Of a stretch of 64,000 nucleotides of DNA, positions 47,490 to 57,101 are shown piece by piece. How positions within the stretch are numbered: position 1 is the first letter of the stretch; every line of letters starts with the position of its first letter. Source of the DNA: Oscillospiraceae bacterium. GTDB taxonomy: Bacteria; Bacillota; Clostridia; Oscillospirales; Butyricicoccaceae. The translations under genes and the position numbers were made by a program. The notes below the pieces were generated by a model. The model searched no databases, was not told where the DNA came from, and saw nothing but the letters and a program-made list of their open reading frames with translations. The DNA is taken from positions 1 to 64,000 of the forward strand of contig SVKN01000001.1 in assembly GCA_015068445.1 (NCBI GenBank), written 5' to 3'.

Positions 47490-48758
47490 TCACACTTTCT
47501 TTTTCTTTCTGCCAATGAGCAGGAAGGTCACGGGGATCGTGACGACGTACAGCAGGGCCGCGCCGAAATAGACCGTGCGGTAGCCGCCCAGATAGTCGGC
47601 CACCAGTCCCCAGATGGCGGCGCCCACGCCCGCGCCCAGATCGTAGGCGGCATAGTAGGTGGACGTAGCCTTCCCTCGCCTGCTGCGCGCGGCGTTGCTG
47701 ACGGCCAGCACGTTGAGCATCGGGAAGTAAAGCCCGCCGCCCATGCCGCGGATGGCCGCGGCGGCGTACATCATAAAGTTGTTCGTCATGGTGGAGATCA
47801 GGAAGAGCGCAACGACGTCAGCCAGCATGCCGCCGACGATGACCGGGAACATGCCGAAGCGGTTGGCCAGCCTGCCGGAGAAGATGCGGATGACGATCAT
47901 AAACGCCGCCTGCACCGTGAAGAACCGCCCGATGGCCGTCAGACCGATGCCGATGCCGTAAGGCGAGATGTAGTTCGTGATGGAGGTGGTGGACAGCGTG
48001 ACCATCAGCGACAGGATCGCCGCGGGGATGGCGCGCTTGTCGAAGAAGCGCCAGATGGGCGAGCGGCGGATATCCTCGGCCGCCTCGGCCTCGGCCTGCT
48101 CCTCGAAGGCCTGCTCCTCCGGCGTCAGCTCCACGCTCTGCGGGTTGCTGCCGCCGCGCTGGAAGCCCTGCTTCTTCTCGTAGTTGATCGTTACGCACAC
48201 GGCCATCGCCACGACCATCAGCGCGATGCCGAAGAGGAAGAAGCCGTCGGTGTTGCCCTTCAGCAGGAAGCTCAGACCGACGGCGGGGCCGATGGCCGTC
48301 GCCACATTGCTGAACATGCCGTAGTAGCCGAGGCCCTCCACCATGCGCTCCTTATGCAGCACGTCGGGCACCATGGTACCCTGGGCGATGGTGGCCATAG
48401 AGGAGCCGAAGCCCTGGATCAGGCGGAACAGCACGATCAGCGCCACCGTAGACGACAGGTAGAAGCCGACGATGGGCATGCCGAAAAACGCAAGGCCGAT
48501 CATGCAAATCAGCCGGCGGCCCTTCGTATCGATGAGGTTCCCGGCAAAGATCCTCATGACCATGGCGCAGATGGTGTAGCCGGAGGCGATAAAGCCCATC
48601 TGCGAGGGCGAAAAGCCGCGCTGCTGGAGGTATTGCGGAAAAGCCGACATGAACATCTGCGTGCAGATGCCCGTGACAGCCGTGATGATACCGACCCGGA
48701 TGAAAATAAAAGTCCACAAAGGCGGTTTCTTTGCGGACCTGTCCCCGTTTGCCTGCAT
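47490..48758 (-). CDS. Major facilitator superfamily transporter
   Basis: 422 residues with about twelve hydrophobic segments and a charged central loop (residues about 195-235, EQAFEEQAEAEAAEDIRRSP). The MFS signature DTKGRR follows the second segment (GNLIDTKGRRLI), and GFGSSMATIAQGTMVPD lies in the fourth to fifth segment. Drug or metabolite efflux is likely for this type, but the substrate cannot be told. GGGGAG precedes the ATG. It follows the DUF1508 gene by 27 bases. Confidence 0.9.
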   Translation of the reverse strand: MQANGDRSAKKPPLWTFIFIRVGIITAVTGICTQMFMSAFPQYLQQRGFSPSQMGFIASGYTICAMVMRIFAGNLIDTKGRRLICMIGLAFFGMPIVGFYLSSTVALIVLFRLIQGFGSSMATIAQGTMVPDVLHKERMVEGLGYYGMFSNVATAIGPAVGLSFLLKGNTDGFFLFGIALMVVAMAVCVTINYEKKQGFQRGGSNPQSVELTPEEQAFEEQAEAEAAEDIRRSPIWRFFDKRAIPAAILSLMVTLSTTSITNYISPYGIGIGLTAIGRFFTVQAAFMIVIRIFSGRLANRFGMFPVIVGGMLADVVALFLISTMTNNFMMYAAAAIRGMGGGLYFPMLNVLAVSNAARSRRGKATSTYYAAYDLGAGVGAAIWGLVADYLGGYRTVYFGAALLYVVTIPVTFLLIGRKKKKV

Positions 48759-48785
48759 GGTACTCCCCTCGTCTTTCAGTTCATA

Positions 48786-49196
48786 TCAGAATATCAGGTT
48801 TTCGCGGTAGTCTACGTCCTCGTCCGGCTCCAGCGCGTGGAGCTGGTCGATCACACGGAGGCAGTCGTCCTTTTCCTCGTAAAAGCTCCCGGCCATCAAG
48901 ACCTCGCCGAAATAGCCCTTCAGCAGGAACGTATAGCCCCAGTCGTTGGAAAAGACGTCGTAATAGCTCTTGCCGTCCACAGCTCTCTCGTGGTCCTCCT
49001 CGACGACGGCGGAGCCGAGGCTGCCCCGTGCGGCTGTCACGCCGCTGCGGCAAGCGGGCAGCGTCTCGAAAGCGTCGCTGACGGCCAGGACCTCCTCCGC
49101 TTCACTGAGCAGCTTATAGACGAACGCGTCGTCTCGCGTGCGCTCGATCACGAACTTGCCTTTCACAAACATCACCTCAACAGGATCGATTGTCAT
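48786..49196 (-). CDS. DUF1508 (YegP-like) protein
   Basis: 136 residues. The first half matches the short YegP/DUF1508 pattern (GKFVIERTRDDAFVYKLLSE, EVLAVSDAFETLPACRSGVTAARG), the second half is an acidic extension with FSNDWGYTFLLKGYFGEVLMAGSFY that may hold a degenerate second copy. Function unknown. A second possible start is the ATG at 49172 (MFVKGKFVI), closer to the domain. It leads into the MFS gene. Confidence 0.75.
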   Translation of the reverse strand: MTIDPVEVMFVKGKFVIERTRDDAFVYKLLSEAEEVLAVSDAFETLPACRSGVTAARGSLGSAVVEEDHERAVDGKSYYDVFSNDWGYTFLLKGYFGEVLMAGSFYEEKDDCLRVIDQLHALEPDEDVDYRENLIF

Positions 49197-49301
49197 AGCT
49201 CAATATATTGTATCATATTTTTCTCTATAATGAAATACTTTCATGCGAAAACGGTATCTTTTAGTTATATTCCACGAAAGGAAGTAGTAAAAATGCACGA
49301 A

Positions 49302-49327
49302 AGCGGCGTGGCATCAGCCACGCCGCT
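49302..49327 (-). terminator. Hairpin behind the anchored 206-residue protein gene
   Basis: Perfect 11-bp stem (49302-49312 with 49317-49327), loop of four, with a modest T-rich tail on the minus strand (TTTCG, then TTTTT after several bases). Confidence 0.6.
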
Positions 49328-49328
49328 T

Positions 49329-49949
49329 CTACGGTTTCAGTATGATCGCGCCGTCGGTGAAGACGATCTGCGAGAACGCTTCGCCCTCGTCCAGCAGCAG
49401 CTTGTTGAGTCCCCTTGTCACGTGGTCGAAAAGGCTCTGAGGCAGCTCGCCGAAGGCGATCGTCACGTCGCCTACCGCCGCCTCCGCGGGGGCGGCGGCG
49501 ATCAGGCGGCTGTCTTCGTCGCAGGTGCAGTCCGCCGTCAGCGACAGCGCGATCTGCCCGGGGAGCAGCCGCTCCAGAAGGCCCAGGCCTACGACGCGGT
49601 CTCCCCCGCTTTTCAGAAAGCGCAGCAGCCGCTGGCGCGGGCAGACGGCGGAGACCGTGACACGCCCGCTCTCGTGGATCGATACGGCGACGTCCCGCAG
49701 CGGCAGCGCCTGCGTCAGGTAGCCGCCCAGCTTTTCGGCAATGGCCTCCTCGTCCAGCACCGTCTGCGTCTCCCGCGCGGCCGTCTGCACAGACGACGCC
49801 GGGCGGATCGCTGGCGGCTCATAGGGCGGCACAGCCTTCTTCACGTCCGTCAGCTCGTCTGCGGCGACCCTGCCGATGAGCAGCAGACACAATACGACGC
49901 AGACGATGGTGATGAGCTTATACAGCTTTTCCTTGTTCCGTTCGTTCAT
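49329..49949 (-). CDS. Membrane-anchored protein of unknown function
   Basis: 206 residues: basic N-terminus, one membrane segment (LITIVCVVLCLLLIGRVAA), a Pro-rich linker (AVPPYEPPAIRP), and an extracytoplasmic domain containing LPLRDVAVSIHESGRVTVSAV and VTIAFGELPQSLF, ending in QIVFTDGAIILKP. The strand after the linker recalls proteins that sample peptide or lipid at the membrane, but no family is recognised. Start at 49949 with GGGAGGGG upstream. Lies between addA and the DUF1508 gene. Confidence 0.75.
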   Translation of the reverse strand: MNERNKEKLYKLITIVCVVLCLLLIGRVAADELTDVKKAVPPYEPPAIRPASSVQTAARETQTVLDEEAIAEKLGGYLTQALPLRDVAVSIHESGRVTVSAVCPRQRLLRFLKSGGDRVVGLGLLERLLPGQIALSLTADCTCDEDSRLIAAAPAEAAVGDVTIAFGELPQSLFDHVTRGLNKLLLDEGEAFSQIVFTDGAIILKP

Positions 49950-49999
49950 GCGGACCCCTCCCTCTGCCAAATCGTATGCAGAGGGCCGTCCCGCTATGA

Positions 50000-50128
50000 T
50001 CAATCTTCCAGCATATCCTCCAGCTCGCACAGCGCCTCGCTCTCGTTGTCGGCGCTTAGCACGAACTGACCCCAGCTGTCGTAGACCTCGATGTGTCCGC
50101 GTCTGTTGACGATCCTGTAATCCTGCAT
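50000..50128 (-). CDS. Small 42-residue protein
   Basis: A short gene with a clear start: AAGGCAGG about nine bases ahead of ATG (50128-50126) and TGA at 50002-50000. The product (MQDYRIVNRRGHIEVYDSWG at the start, then a Glu-rich C-terminus ALCELEDMLED) resembles small clostridial proteins with one beta hairpin and one helix. Function unknown. It stands 79 bases behind addA, with TATAAT in that gap but a poor -35, and 50 bases ahead of the anchored protein gene. Confidence 0.7.
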   Translation of the reverse strand: MQDYRIVNRRGHIEVYDSWGQFVLSADNESEALCELEDMLED

Positions 50129-50207
50129 GATCCGTACCTGCCTTTCTTTGATTTATTACAGGTAAAGAATAACAGGATATCAGTCCATTATAACGGACAG
50201 TGATCCA

Positions 50208-53200
50208 TCAAAGCGCCGCTCCTGCGCCTGTTTTCAGGAAAAAGACGATCTTTTCCCGCACGGGGAGGCAGAAGATCTTTTCTGCGGCGGAAGCGTAGAT
50301 CTCCAGCTGCAGGCGGTGACGCTCGGCGGCCTTTTCCTCCGAGCCGGGCAGGATGGAGTCGGTCTTGAAATCGACGATCGTCAGACCGTCGTCTTCAAAG
50401 ATCAGCAGGTCGATGACGCCGTTCATCAGGATCTCCTGCTCCGTATCGTCGCCGAGACGCAGTTCGGCGGGCGAAAACAGCGCCGCGAACTCATATTCGC
50501 GCACGGCGCGGCTGCTCATCGCCTTCTTGCCCCATGGGCTGCGCAGGAACGAAAGGATCATCTGCGGATCGACGGCATCCGCCTCCTGCCGGGACATGAG
50601 GCCGTCTCCGCACATGCGCTCCAGCTGCGCCTTCACCTGAGCCTCGTTGCCGCAGTCGGTCCAGTCGGCCTTCTGCAGGAATCGGTGGACGGCGCTGCCG
50701 CGCTCGGCTGCGGTCAGCCCACCGCGGCGCAGGGCAGTGATGCGGGGCGTCGGATCGACGTAGACCCCGCCCTCGGGCGTCGCGTCGATGATCCCCTCGT
50801 CCTCCAGCAGACGACGCGCGCCCGCAGGCGTCAGCTTGGACGGCAGTGCGGTGAGCGCCTCAAAGGCGTAGGGCGCGTCGCTCTTCTCCAGCAGCGCCAG
50901 CAGCGCGGGATCGACCTCCGTATCCGGCGCCGCTTCCTCCGTGACGGCTTCCCTAGCGGCGGGGCGGCGGGTGACCGCGGTGTACGGCAGGATCGTGCGG
51001 CGGACCGCGCCGCAAGGCGACTGCTCCAGTGACGCGAGGATCCACTCGGCGGCGTTGTTTTTCCCGGCCAGCCACGTGGGCGACACGCCGCCCAGCTCCA
51101 CTTCAGCTGCGAGATCGTCGAGCTTTTTGAAGGCGTTCTTCATGCCCATGATCAGGAACAGGCGCTCACGCGCGCGGGTCATGGCCACGTACAGCTTGCG
51201 CACCTCCTCCGCCGCCAGCTCCCGGCGCGAGGCGTCGGCGATGGCGCGGTGCATGGGCATGCGGTAGGACGCGCGCAGGGCGGGGATCTTGACGCGCAGG
51301 CCGAAGCCCATCTCATCGTGCATGACCACCTGCGCGTGGGTATCCTCCAGATTGAAGGTCTTGACGAGATCCGGCAGGAAGACGAAGGGGAACTCCAGAC
51401 CCTTTGACTTGTGGATGCTCATGAGGCGCACGCCTCCCGCGGGCTCGGTCTCCGGCGCCTTGTCATTCTCCATCAGCCGCTCGGCGTACTGGATGAACTC
51501 GAACAGGCTGCGCCTGCCGCCGGCCTCGCATTTGAGCGCCATGTCGTAAAACGACCGAAGGTTCTCCATGCGGCGCTCGCCGCCGTCCAGCGCGCCGAAA
51601 ACGGCCATGGCCGACGTCTCGGCGTAAATCATGCCGATCAGCTGAGAGGCCGCGCTGTCGGGCACGTAGGCGGCATAGCGGTCGATCGTCTCGAGGACGC
51701 GTTTGCAATGCTCGTCCCCTGTCTCTGCTCTGCGGCGCAGCGCGTCGAACAGAGACGCGCCACGGTCGGCAAGACGGATCTCCGCCAGCTCGTCGGCCGT
51801 GAAGAGGAAGAACGGCGAGCGCAGCAGGCCGACCAGCGGGATATCCTGCCGCCGGTTGTCCAGCACGCGGAGGAACGCCATCATGGACAGGATCTCGAGG
51901 CTTTGCCAGAAGGCCTTCTCTCCGACGCTGACGGGGATGCCCAGGCGGTCCAGCTCGCGGGCGAAGATCGGCGACTTTCCGGTGAAGGAGCTGAGCAGGA
52001 TCGCGCAGTCCTCGGGCCGCGCGGGCCGCTTCGTGCCGTTGAATGGATCGCAGACCTCGGCGGTCTCCAGCAGCTCCGCGATATGGTTGGCCGTCAAAAT
52101 CGCCTCGGCCTCGATGCGCTTGGGCGAATCCTCATCGTCGGAGGCGCCGATCATGTCGATGATCTCGAGGCTCACGGGACTTTCGCCGGAGTAGGGTGCG
52201 CCCTGATGGAGAGCCTCCTCCTCGGTGTAGTCGATGTCGCCGAAATCGCGGCTCATGACGGCACCGAACACGTGGTTGCAGGCCGCCAGGATCTCGCCCC
52301 GAGAGCGGAAGTTGACGTTGAGCTGCAGCCGCATGTTTTTCCCCTCCGCGCCGTCCTCAAAGGGCTCGTAGCGCGTATAGCGGTCCATGAAGATGCGCGG
52401 CTGGGCCATACGGAAACGATAGATGCTCTGCTTGACGTCGCCGACGAAGAAGCTGGCGCGGGAGCGGGCGGAGACGGCGCGGAAGATGGCCTCCTGGATG
52501 TCGTTCGTGTCCTGATACTCGTCGACGAGCAGCTCGTCGACGCCGCCCGATATTTCGAGGCCCAGCTCCGTGGGCTCGCCGTCAGGGCCGCGCAGCAGCG
52601 ACAGAGCGTAATGCTCCAGATCGGAAAAGTCCAGCAGCTTTCGGCTGAGCTTCAGCGCGGAATAACGGGACGCGTAGCGCGTGACCGCCAGGCGCAGTCC
52701 GCGCAGCGACGCCAGGTTTTCCTCCCGGCCGAAGCGCGCCTGCGCTTCGTCGAAGGCGATCAGACGCGAGCTGATGTAATCCACCGATTCCGTGAAATGC
52801 TTGCGGATCAGCTTCATCCGGTCGGCCAGCGCCTTGTGTTCTTCGCCCCGAATGGGCTTGAACCGGTCGGACGGGCAGCCCGCCTGCAGGACAGCGTAGG
52901 CGTCGTCCCAGCTCGTCTCCAGCGCCGCCTCCGCCTGATCCGCAAAGGCGAGCAGCGCCGCGAAGGTCGGGCCGTACTGCTTTTTGACGTAGTCGTCCGC
53001 GTCCATATACCGGACGCCCGCGCGGAGCCGCTGAGCGGCGTGCTCCATCAGACCGCGCGCTTCCTCCAGCAGATACGGCTGCCAGACATCCTGGCTCTCG
53101 GGCGACGTGAAACGCTCCAGCGTCGCCGCGGGATCGGCGTGAGCGCTGAGATGATCCAGCACACGGTCCAGCACGGCGCACAGCGTCCGATTGTCCTTTT

Positions 53201-53687
53201 CATCCGCCAGCGCGTCGCAGAGCGCGGCGAAATCAGGGTCGTTCTCGACGTAAAGCTCCTCCAGCGCGTCGTCCTGCGCCTGACGGCGCAGCTCGGCGGT
53301 GCGGGATTCGTCGGCGATGGAAAAGTCGGCGGGGACGCCGCACTCGGCGTAATGCGCCCGCACGAGATCCAGGCAGAAGGCGTGGACGGTCTGGATCCGC
53401 GCCCCGGGCAGCAGCGCCAGCTGGCGGCGCAGACGCGTGTCGCCCGGCTTCTCGACGATCCGCTTGAGCAGCGCTTCACTGATGCGCGAGCGCATCTCCG
53501 CTGCGGCCAGATTGGTGAACGTGACGACGAGCAGGCGGTCCACGTCAACGGGTGCTTTTTCGTCGGTGATCAGGCCGATGACGCGCTCCACCAGCACGGA
53601 TGTCTTGCCGGAGCCGGCTGCCGCCGAGATGATCAGCGAGCAGCCGCGGCTGTCGATGGCGCGCTGTTGGTCATTCGTGAACGGCAT
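50208..53687 (-). CDS. addA: ATP-dependent helicase/nuclease subunit A
   Basis: 1159-residue AddA, the helicase-nuclease of the AddAB complex that processes double-strand ends for RecA loading. UvrD-type motifs are seen in order: Q-motif FTNDQQRAID, Walker A ISAAAGSGKTSVL, VVTFTNLAAAEMRSRI, DEYQDTNDIQ, VGDVKQSIYRFR, MSIHKSKGLEFPFVFL and YVAMTRARERL; the C-terminal RecB-like nuclease motif is LTIVDFKTD. It overlaps addB by 17 bases. Confidence 0.97.
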   Translation of the reverse strand: MPFTNDQQRAIDSRGCSLIISAAAGSGKTSVLVERVIGLITDEKAPVDVDRLLVVTFTNLAAAEMRSRISEALLKRIVEKPGDTRLRRQLALLPGARIQTVHAFCLDLVRAHYAECGVPADFSIADESRTAELRRQAQDDALEELYVENDPDFAALCDALADEKDNRTLCAVLDRVLDHLSAHADPAATLERFTSPESQDVWQPYLLEEARGLMEHAAQRLRAGVRYMDADDYVKKQYGPTFAALLAFADQAEAALETSWDDAYAVLQAGCPSDRFKPIRGEEHKALADRMKLIRKHFTESVDYISSRLIAFDEAQARFGREENLASLRGLRLAVTRYASRYSALKLSRKLLDFSDLEHYALSLLRGPDGEPTELGLEISGGVDELLVDEYQDTNDIQEAIFRAVSARSRASFFVGDVKQSIYRFRMAQPRIFMDRYTRYEPFEDGAEGKNMRLQLNVNFRSRGEILAACNHVFGAVMSRDFGDIDYTEEEALHQGAPYSGESPVSLEIIDMIGASDDEDSPKRIEAEAILTANHIAELLETAEVCDPFNGTKRPARPEDCAILLSSFTGKSPIFARELDRLGIPVSVGEKAFWQSLEILSMMAFLRVLDNRRQDIPLVGLLRSPFFLFTADELAEIRLADRGASLFDALRRRAETGDEHCKRVLETIDRYAAYVPDSAASQLIGMIYAETSAMAVFGALDGGERRMENLRSFYDMALKCEAGGRRSLFEFIQYAERLMENDKAPETEPAGGVRLMSIHKSKGLEFPFVFLPDLVKTFNLEDTHAQVVMHDEMGFGLRVKIPALRASYRMPMHRAIADASRRELAAEEVRKLYVAMTRARERLFLIMGMKNAFKKLDDLAAEVELGGVSPTWLAGKNNAAEWILASLEQSPCGAVRRTILPYTAVTRRPAAREAVTEEAAPDTEVDPALLALLEKSDAPYAFEALTALPSKLTPAGARRLLEDEGIIDATPEGGVYVDPTPRITALRRGGLTAAERGSAVHRFLQKADWTDCGNEAQVKAQLERMCGDGLMSRQEADAVDPQMILSFLRSPWGKKAMSSRAVREYEFAALFSPAELRLGDDTEQEILMNGVIDLLIFEDDGLTIVDFKTDSILPGSEEKAAERHRLQLEIYASAAEKIFCLPVREKIVFFLKTGAGAAL

Positions 53688-56600
53688 TTGCGCTCACCTC
53701 CTCTTCCAGACGCTCGAGGACCTGATCATCCTTGAACGATCTCAAATAGCGGTAACGGTCCTTGTTCATGGTCGTGTCGAACTGGCAGGCCTCGCGGTAG
53801 GGGCACCAGTCGCAGCTGCTGCCGCTGCCCTCTTCATAGGGCGTCGTCTCGATATCGCCGTCAGCGACGGCATCGGCGATCTCCCGCAGGTTCCGCCGCG
53901 TTTTATCCAGCAGCAGCTCGATCCCTCTCTCGTCCGCCACGTTGGAAGAGGCGCTGAAGGACCCATTCTTCAGGTATTTGACGGGCAGGAAGCGGAACTC
54001 GTCGCCCTCGCGGCGCTCCAGCGCCTCGACGATCGCTTTGTCGTCCCGCACCAGTCCGAACCGTCGCACCGCCTTCTGCCGCAGCGCGGCCACGTCCTCC
54101 CCGCCGGAAGCGTCCACGTAAGGGCTCTTGACGGGGATATACAGCGCGGCGCAGGGCACGATCTCCTCCGGAGCACCGCCCAGCGTCTCCTGCGCCAGCG
54201 CCCGCAGACGGTCCCGCGGCGCGCTTTCCAGCATCAGCAGATAGATGAACATCTGCATATTGAAGCCGTCCAGCACGTCGGACAGGCTGAACGTCTTGGT
54301 GCCCGTCTTGTAGTCGGACACGCGCACCTGCAGCTGATTGCCCGCCAGGCGGGCGTCAACGCGATCGATGGACCCGTGCACCTCCATGGGCATGGCAGCT
54401 CCCTCCACTCGGTAGGGCGGCATGCTGTCTTCATGGATGCCGAAATCCATCTCATAGGCGATGGGCTTAAACGCCGAACGCCCAATCTCCTCCATGACGT
54501 CCCGGACGATCTCGACGGCGTTGCCCTCGATGCGACGGTAGTTGGCCATGAAGCGGGCGCTCTTTCCCTCCTCGCCGCCCAGACGCGTGTTCAGGAACTC
54601 CTCCATCAGCTCGCGGACCACGTCCTCCGGCACGCGGTCCGAATTGGTGAAAAGCTCCCGCACGCCCTTTTCCACGACGAAATGGACGAGCGTGCCCACG
54701 TTCGTGGCGCGGAACTCCGCGATGCGGCGCTCGGCCGCCTTGAGGCCGTAGCGCATGAAATACTGGAAGCGGCAGCCGTTGATCGCATCGGCGCGTGTGG
54801 CGGACATGTAAAGCGTCTCGCCGTAGAGGCCCGTGACTGCGTCCCTGCTGCGGATGGGGCCGCGCCCGGCGCGGTCGTAGCGGCTGAGCGTCGTCAGGCG
54901 CGCGCCCTGCTCCAGCCCGGCGTAGTGGCGCAGCGCCGCCGCGGCCTCCTTCCCCTGCCCGATGCACATGCGCTCGAAGGACGGGGCGGGCGCCAGCAGC
55001 GCGTTGCGCCGGATCGTCTCCTCCGCGGGGACCACGGGGACGTCCATCAGATCCCGCACGCGGTTCAGCAGATAGCTTCTGACGCTGTCATTGCCGTCTA
55101 CGCTTCGTTTCGAATATGTAAAGGTTATCGACTTTACTGCGCTGTCAGCTGTGAGGCTGATATTGCTCATGTACTCGAAGATGCGCTCCTCGTCGCTCTG
55201 GGTCAGCTCGATGCCCATGGTCTCCAGCATGATGCGGTCGCTTTCCCGCAGCAGACCGGTGCCGGTGACAGCGGGCGGCATCGCGCCCTCCCGCGCGCCG
55301 AGGATAATCAGATGATCGATGCGGTCGAAGGCGACGCGGCGGAAATCGGAGAACTCCACGACGTCCAGCGACACGGGGATCGTCCCAACGGTATACTGGC
55401 CCAGCATCAGCTCGAACAGCGAAAGGAACTCTCCGCGCGCCAGCTCCTCCTCCCCCATGACGGCGGCGAACTGCTCGCCCGCCCGGGTGATGATCTCCAT
55501 GATCTGGCGGTATTCGGCGGCCTCCTGCCGCCGTCCGGAGTCCTCCAGCGACTGCGCCCGGACCTCCAGCTGGCTCTCCAGCGCCAGCGCCTGCCAATGG
55601 GTTTTCAGCGCTTCGAGGAACGTTCCGGTGCCTGCGGCGGCGGGCAGAGACGAGCGCAGGGCGCGGATCGGCGCCACCAGGCGCTCACGCAGCTCGTTCA
55701 GCTCCTCCAGGACGGCGCTGTCGATCGGCGCATCGTAGCCATCGGGCGGCATGGTCCACTCGTTGAGCCACTGGCTGCCGTGGATTTGCCAGGTGTAGGC
55801 GTAATTCTCCAGGCGCTCCTGCTCGTCCCGCGTCAGGCCGGTGAGCCCCGATTTCATATAGCGCAGGACTGACGCGAAGCTGAGCCCGTCCTCGATGGCA
55901 CGGTAAGCGCCCAGCGCCGCTGCGGCCGGGGCCTTTTCCAGCAGCTGCTCCCTGCGGCTGAGATACAGCGGCAGGCCGTAGCGGGCGAAGGCCTCACAGA
56001 GGTACGTCTCGTACTTGTCGGCCTCGGAGGTGACGATGGCAATATCGCGCAGGCGCGCGCCGTCTTCGGCGGTCAGACTGCGGCAGAGCCCGGCCGCCAG
56101 CTCGCACTCCTCGTGAACGTCGCGGCATTCGTACAGCTTGACCTTGCCCTCGGCGTCCAGCTTTTCACAGGTGAAATCGAAAAGGACGCGGCCCATCCGG
56201 CGCAGCGGGTCGGTCTGCTCCGCCGGGTCGGGCGCGACGACGTCGAGCCTGCCCAGAAGACGCTCCAGGCGGCCCTTCGTTTTGATCTGCTCCGCGAAGA
56301 GCTTGCTGTCGCCGCCGATCTCCAGCGCGACGGTGACGCCGGCGCAGACGCGGTGCAGGCGCTCCAGCATATGGTATTCCGCCGCCGTGAAGCCGTCGAA
56401 GCCGTACAGCAGCAGGTCGGCGCCCACGGTGCGGCTGCTTTTCTCCACCGCGTCCAGCGCGGCCTCGAGGCGGTCGGCCCCATGGGCCGGGCGGTCGCCG
56501 CAGACGGCGCAGTAGGCGGTATAGATCAGGCTCAGGTCGCGGAGCTTTGGCGTCAGCCCCGGGATGTTCGCGGCCAGCTGCTCCGGGGAAATGCAGCAGC

Positions 56601-56979
56601 TGCGCAGCTCCGAGACCGCTTCGATCAGCCCCGTGAGGATGTCGCTGCGCAGGGCGATGCTGCGGTAATAGGTCAGCATCGGCTCCACCGACCGCACCGC
56701 CCGGTACATCATCAGCACGCGTCCGCCGCCGTCGATGGGCTGGGTGCGGACGTTCTGCTCCTCCAACGCGCGGTCCGCCAGGCGCGTGAACGTGGTCACG
56801 GACGCCATGGCGCCGATGGGGTTGCCGCCGCGGTGCAGCAGCTCCTTTTCCGCCCGGTGGGAGTGGGTCTCGGGCACGATCAACAGCTGCCTGCGGCCTT
56901 CCCGGGCGCCGCTGAGGATGCGGTCAAAGATCAGATCGCGGTTCTCCCGGCGGTCCGGCGAACAGATCAGGACAGGCAT
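53671..56979 (-). CDS. addB: ATP-dependent helicase/nuclease subunit B
   Basis: 1102-residue AddB, the Chi-recognising partner with a second RecB-like nuclease (VSDYKTGTK). Cysteines for the iron-sulfur cluster are present: one in NGCRFQYFMRYGLK and three in CDWCPYREAC near the end. A degenerate helicase fold precedes. The start MPVLICSP at 56979 has a perfect AAAGGAGG nine bases upstream; the earlier ATG has none. Gene order addB-addA as in Bacillus. Confidence 0.96.
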   Translation of the reverse strand: MPVLICSPDRRENRDLIFDRILSGAREGRRQLLIVPETHSHRAEKELLHRGGNPIGAMASVTTFTRLADRALEEQNVRTQPIDGGGRVLMMYRAVRSVEPMLTYYRSIALRSDILTGLIEAVSELRSCCISPEQLAANIPGLTPKLRDLSLIYTAYCAVCGDRPAHGADRLEAALDAVEKSSRTVGADLLLYGFDGFTAAEYHMLERLHRVCAGVTVALEIGGDSKLFAEQIKTKGRLERLLGRLDVVAPDPAEQTDPLRRMGRVLFDFTCEKLDAEGKVKLYECRDVHEECELAAGLCRSLTAEDGARLRDIAIVTSEADKYETYLCEAFARYGLPLYLSRREQLLEKAPAAAALGAYRAIEDGLSFASVLRYMKSGLTGLTRDEQERLENYAYTWQIHGSQWLNEWTMPPDGYDAPIDSAVLEELNELRERLVAPIRALRSSLPAAAGTGTFLEALKTHWQALALESQLEVRAQSLEDSGRRQEAAEYRQIMEIITRAGEQFAAVMGEEELARGEFLSLFELMLGQYTVGTIPVSLDVVEFSDFRRVAFDRIDHLIILGAREGAMPPAVTGTGLLRESDRIMLETMGIELTQSDEERIFEYMSNISLTADSAVKSITFTYSKRSVDGNDSVRSYLLNRVRDLMDVPVVPAEETIRRNALLAPAPSFERMCIGQGKEAAAALRHYAGLEQGARLTTLSRYDRAGRGPIRSRDAVTGLYGETLYMSATRADAINGCRFQYFMRYGLKAAERRIAEFRATNVGTLVHFVVEKGVRELFTNSDRVPEDVVRELMEEFLNTRLGGEEGKSARFMANYRRIEGNAVEIVRDVMEEIGRSAFKPIAYEMDFGIHEDSMPPYRVEGAAMPMEVHGSIDRVDARLAGNQLQVRVSDYKTGTKTFSLSDVLDGFNMQMFIYLLMLESAPRDRLRALAQETLGGAPEEIVPCAALYIPVKSPYVDASGGEDVAALRQKAVRRFGLVRDDKAIVEALERREGDEFRFLPVKYLKNGSFSASSNVADERGIELLLDKTRRNLREIADAVADGDIETTPYEEGSGSSCDWCPYREACQFDTTMNKDRYRYLRSFKDDQVLERLEEEVSANAVHE

Positions 56980-57027
56980 ATCGTCGCCTCCTTTGCTTCC
57001 GGAAATGCTCATATTGCAATTATACTA

Positions 57028-57056
57028 TTGAAATTGACTAAAAGCTATACTATAAT
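57028..57056 (+). promoter_or_regulatory. Promoter of the amidohydrolase gene
   Basis: TTGAAA (57028-57033), 17 bases, TATAAT (57051-57056), with an AT-rich surround. The 57013-57101 region is otherwise leader; it also contains TATAAT on the other strand that may serve addB. Confidence 0.8.
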
Positions 57057-57101
57057 GATGATATACTTTAGCAAAATAAACCTTGAAAGGCGGTAATCCC
57101 A

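Noticed and set aside
50129-50207. Promoter with TATAAT for the 42-residue gene
   Set aside because: The -35 at the right spacing (CGCTTT) is poor and lies in the addA stop region; left as a remark only.
51411-55872. Very long open frames on the plus strand opposite addA and addB (over 700 codons each), and similar ones opposite dxs, recN, ligA, lon and xseA
   Set aside because: They lie exactly opposite well-recognised genes in GC-rich DNA, are rich in Arg, Ala, Gly, Val and His, have no family motifs and no ribosome sites. They are antisense shadows of biased codon use.
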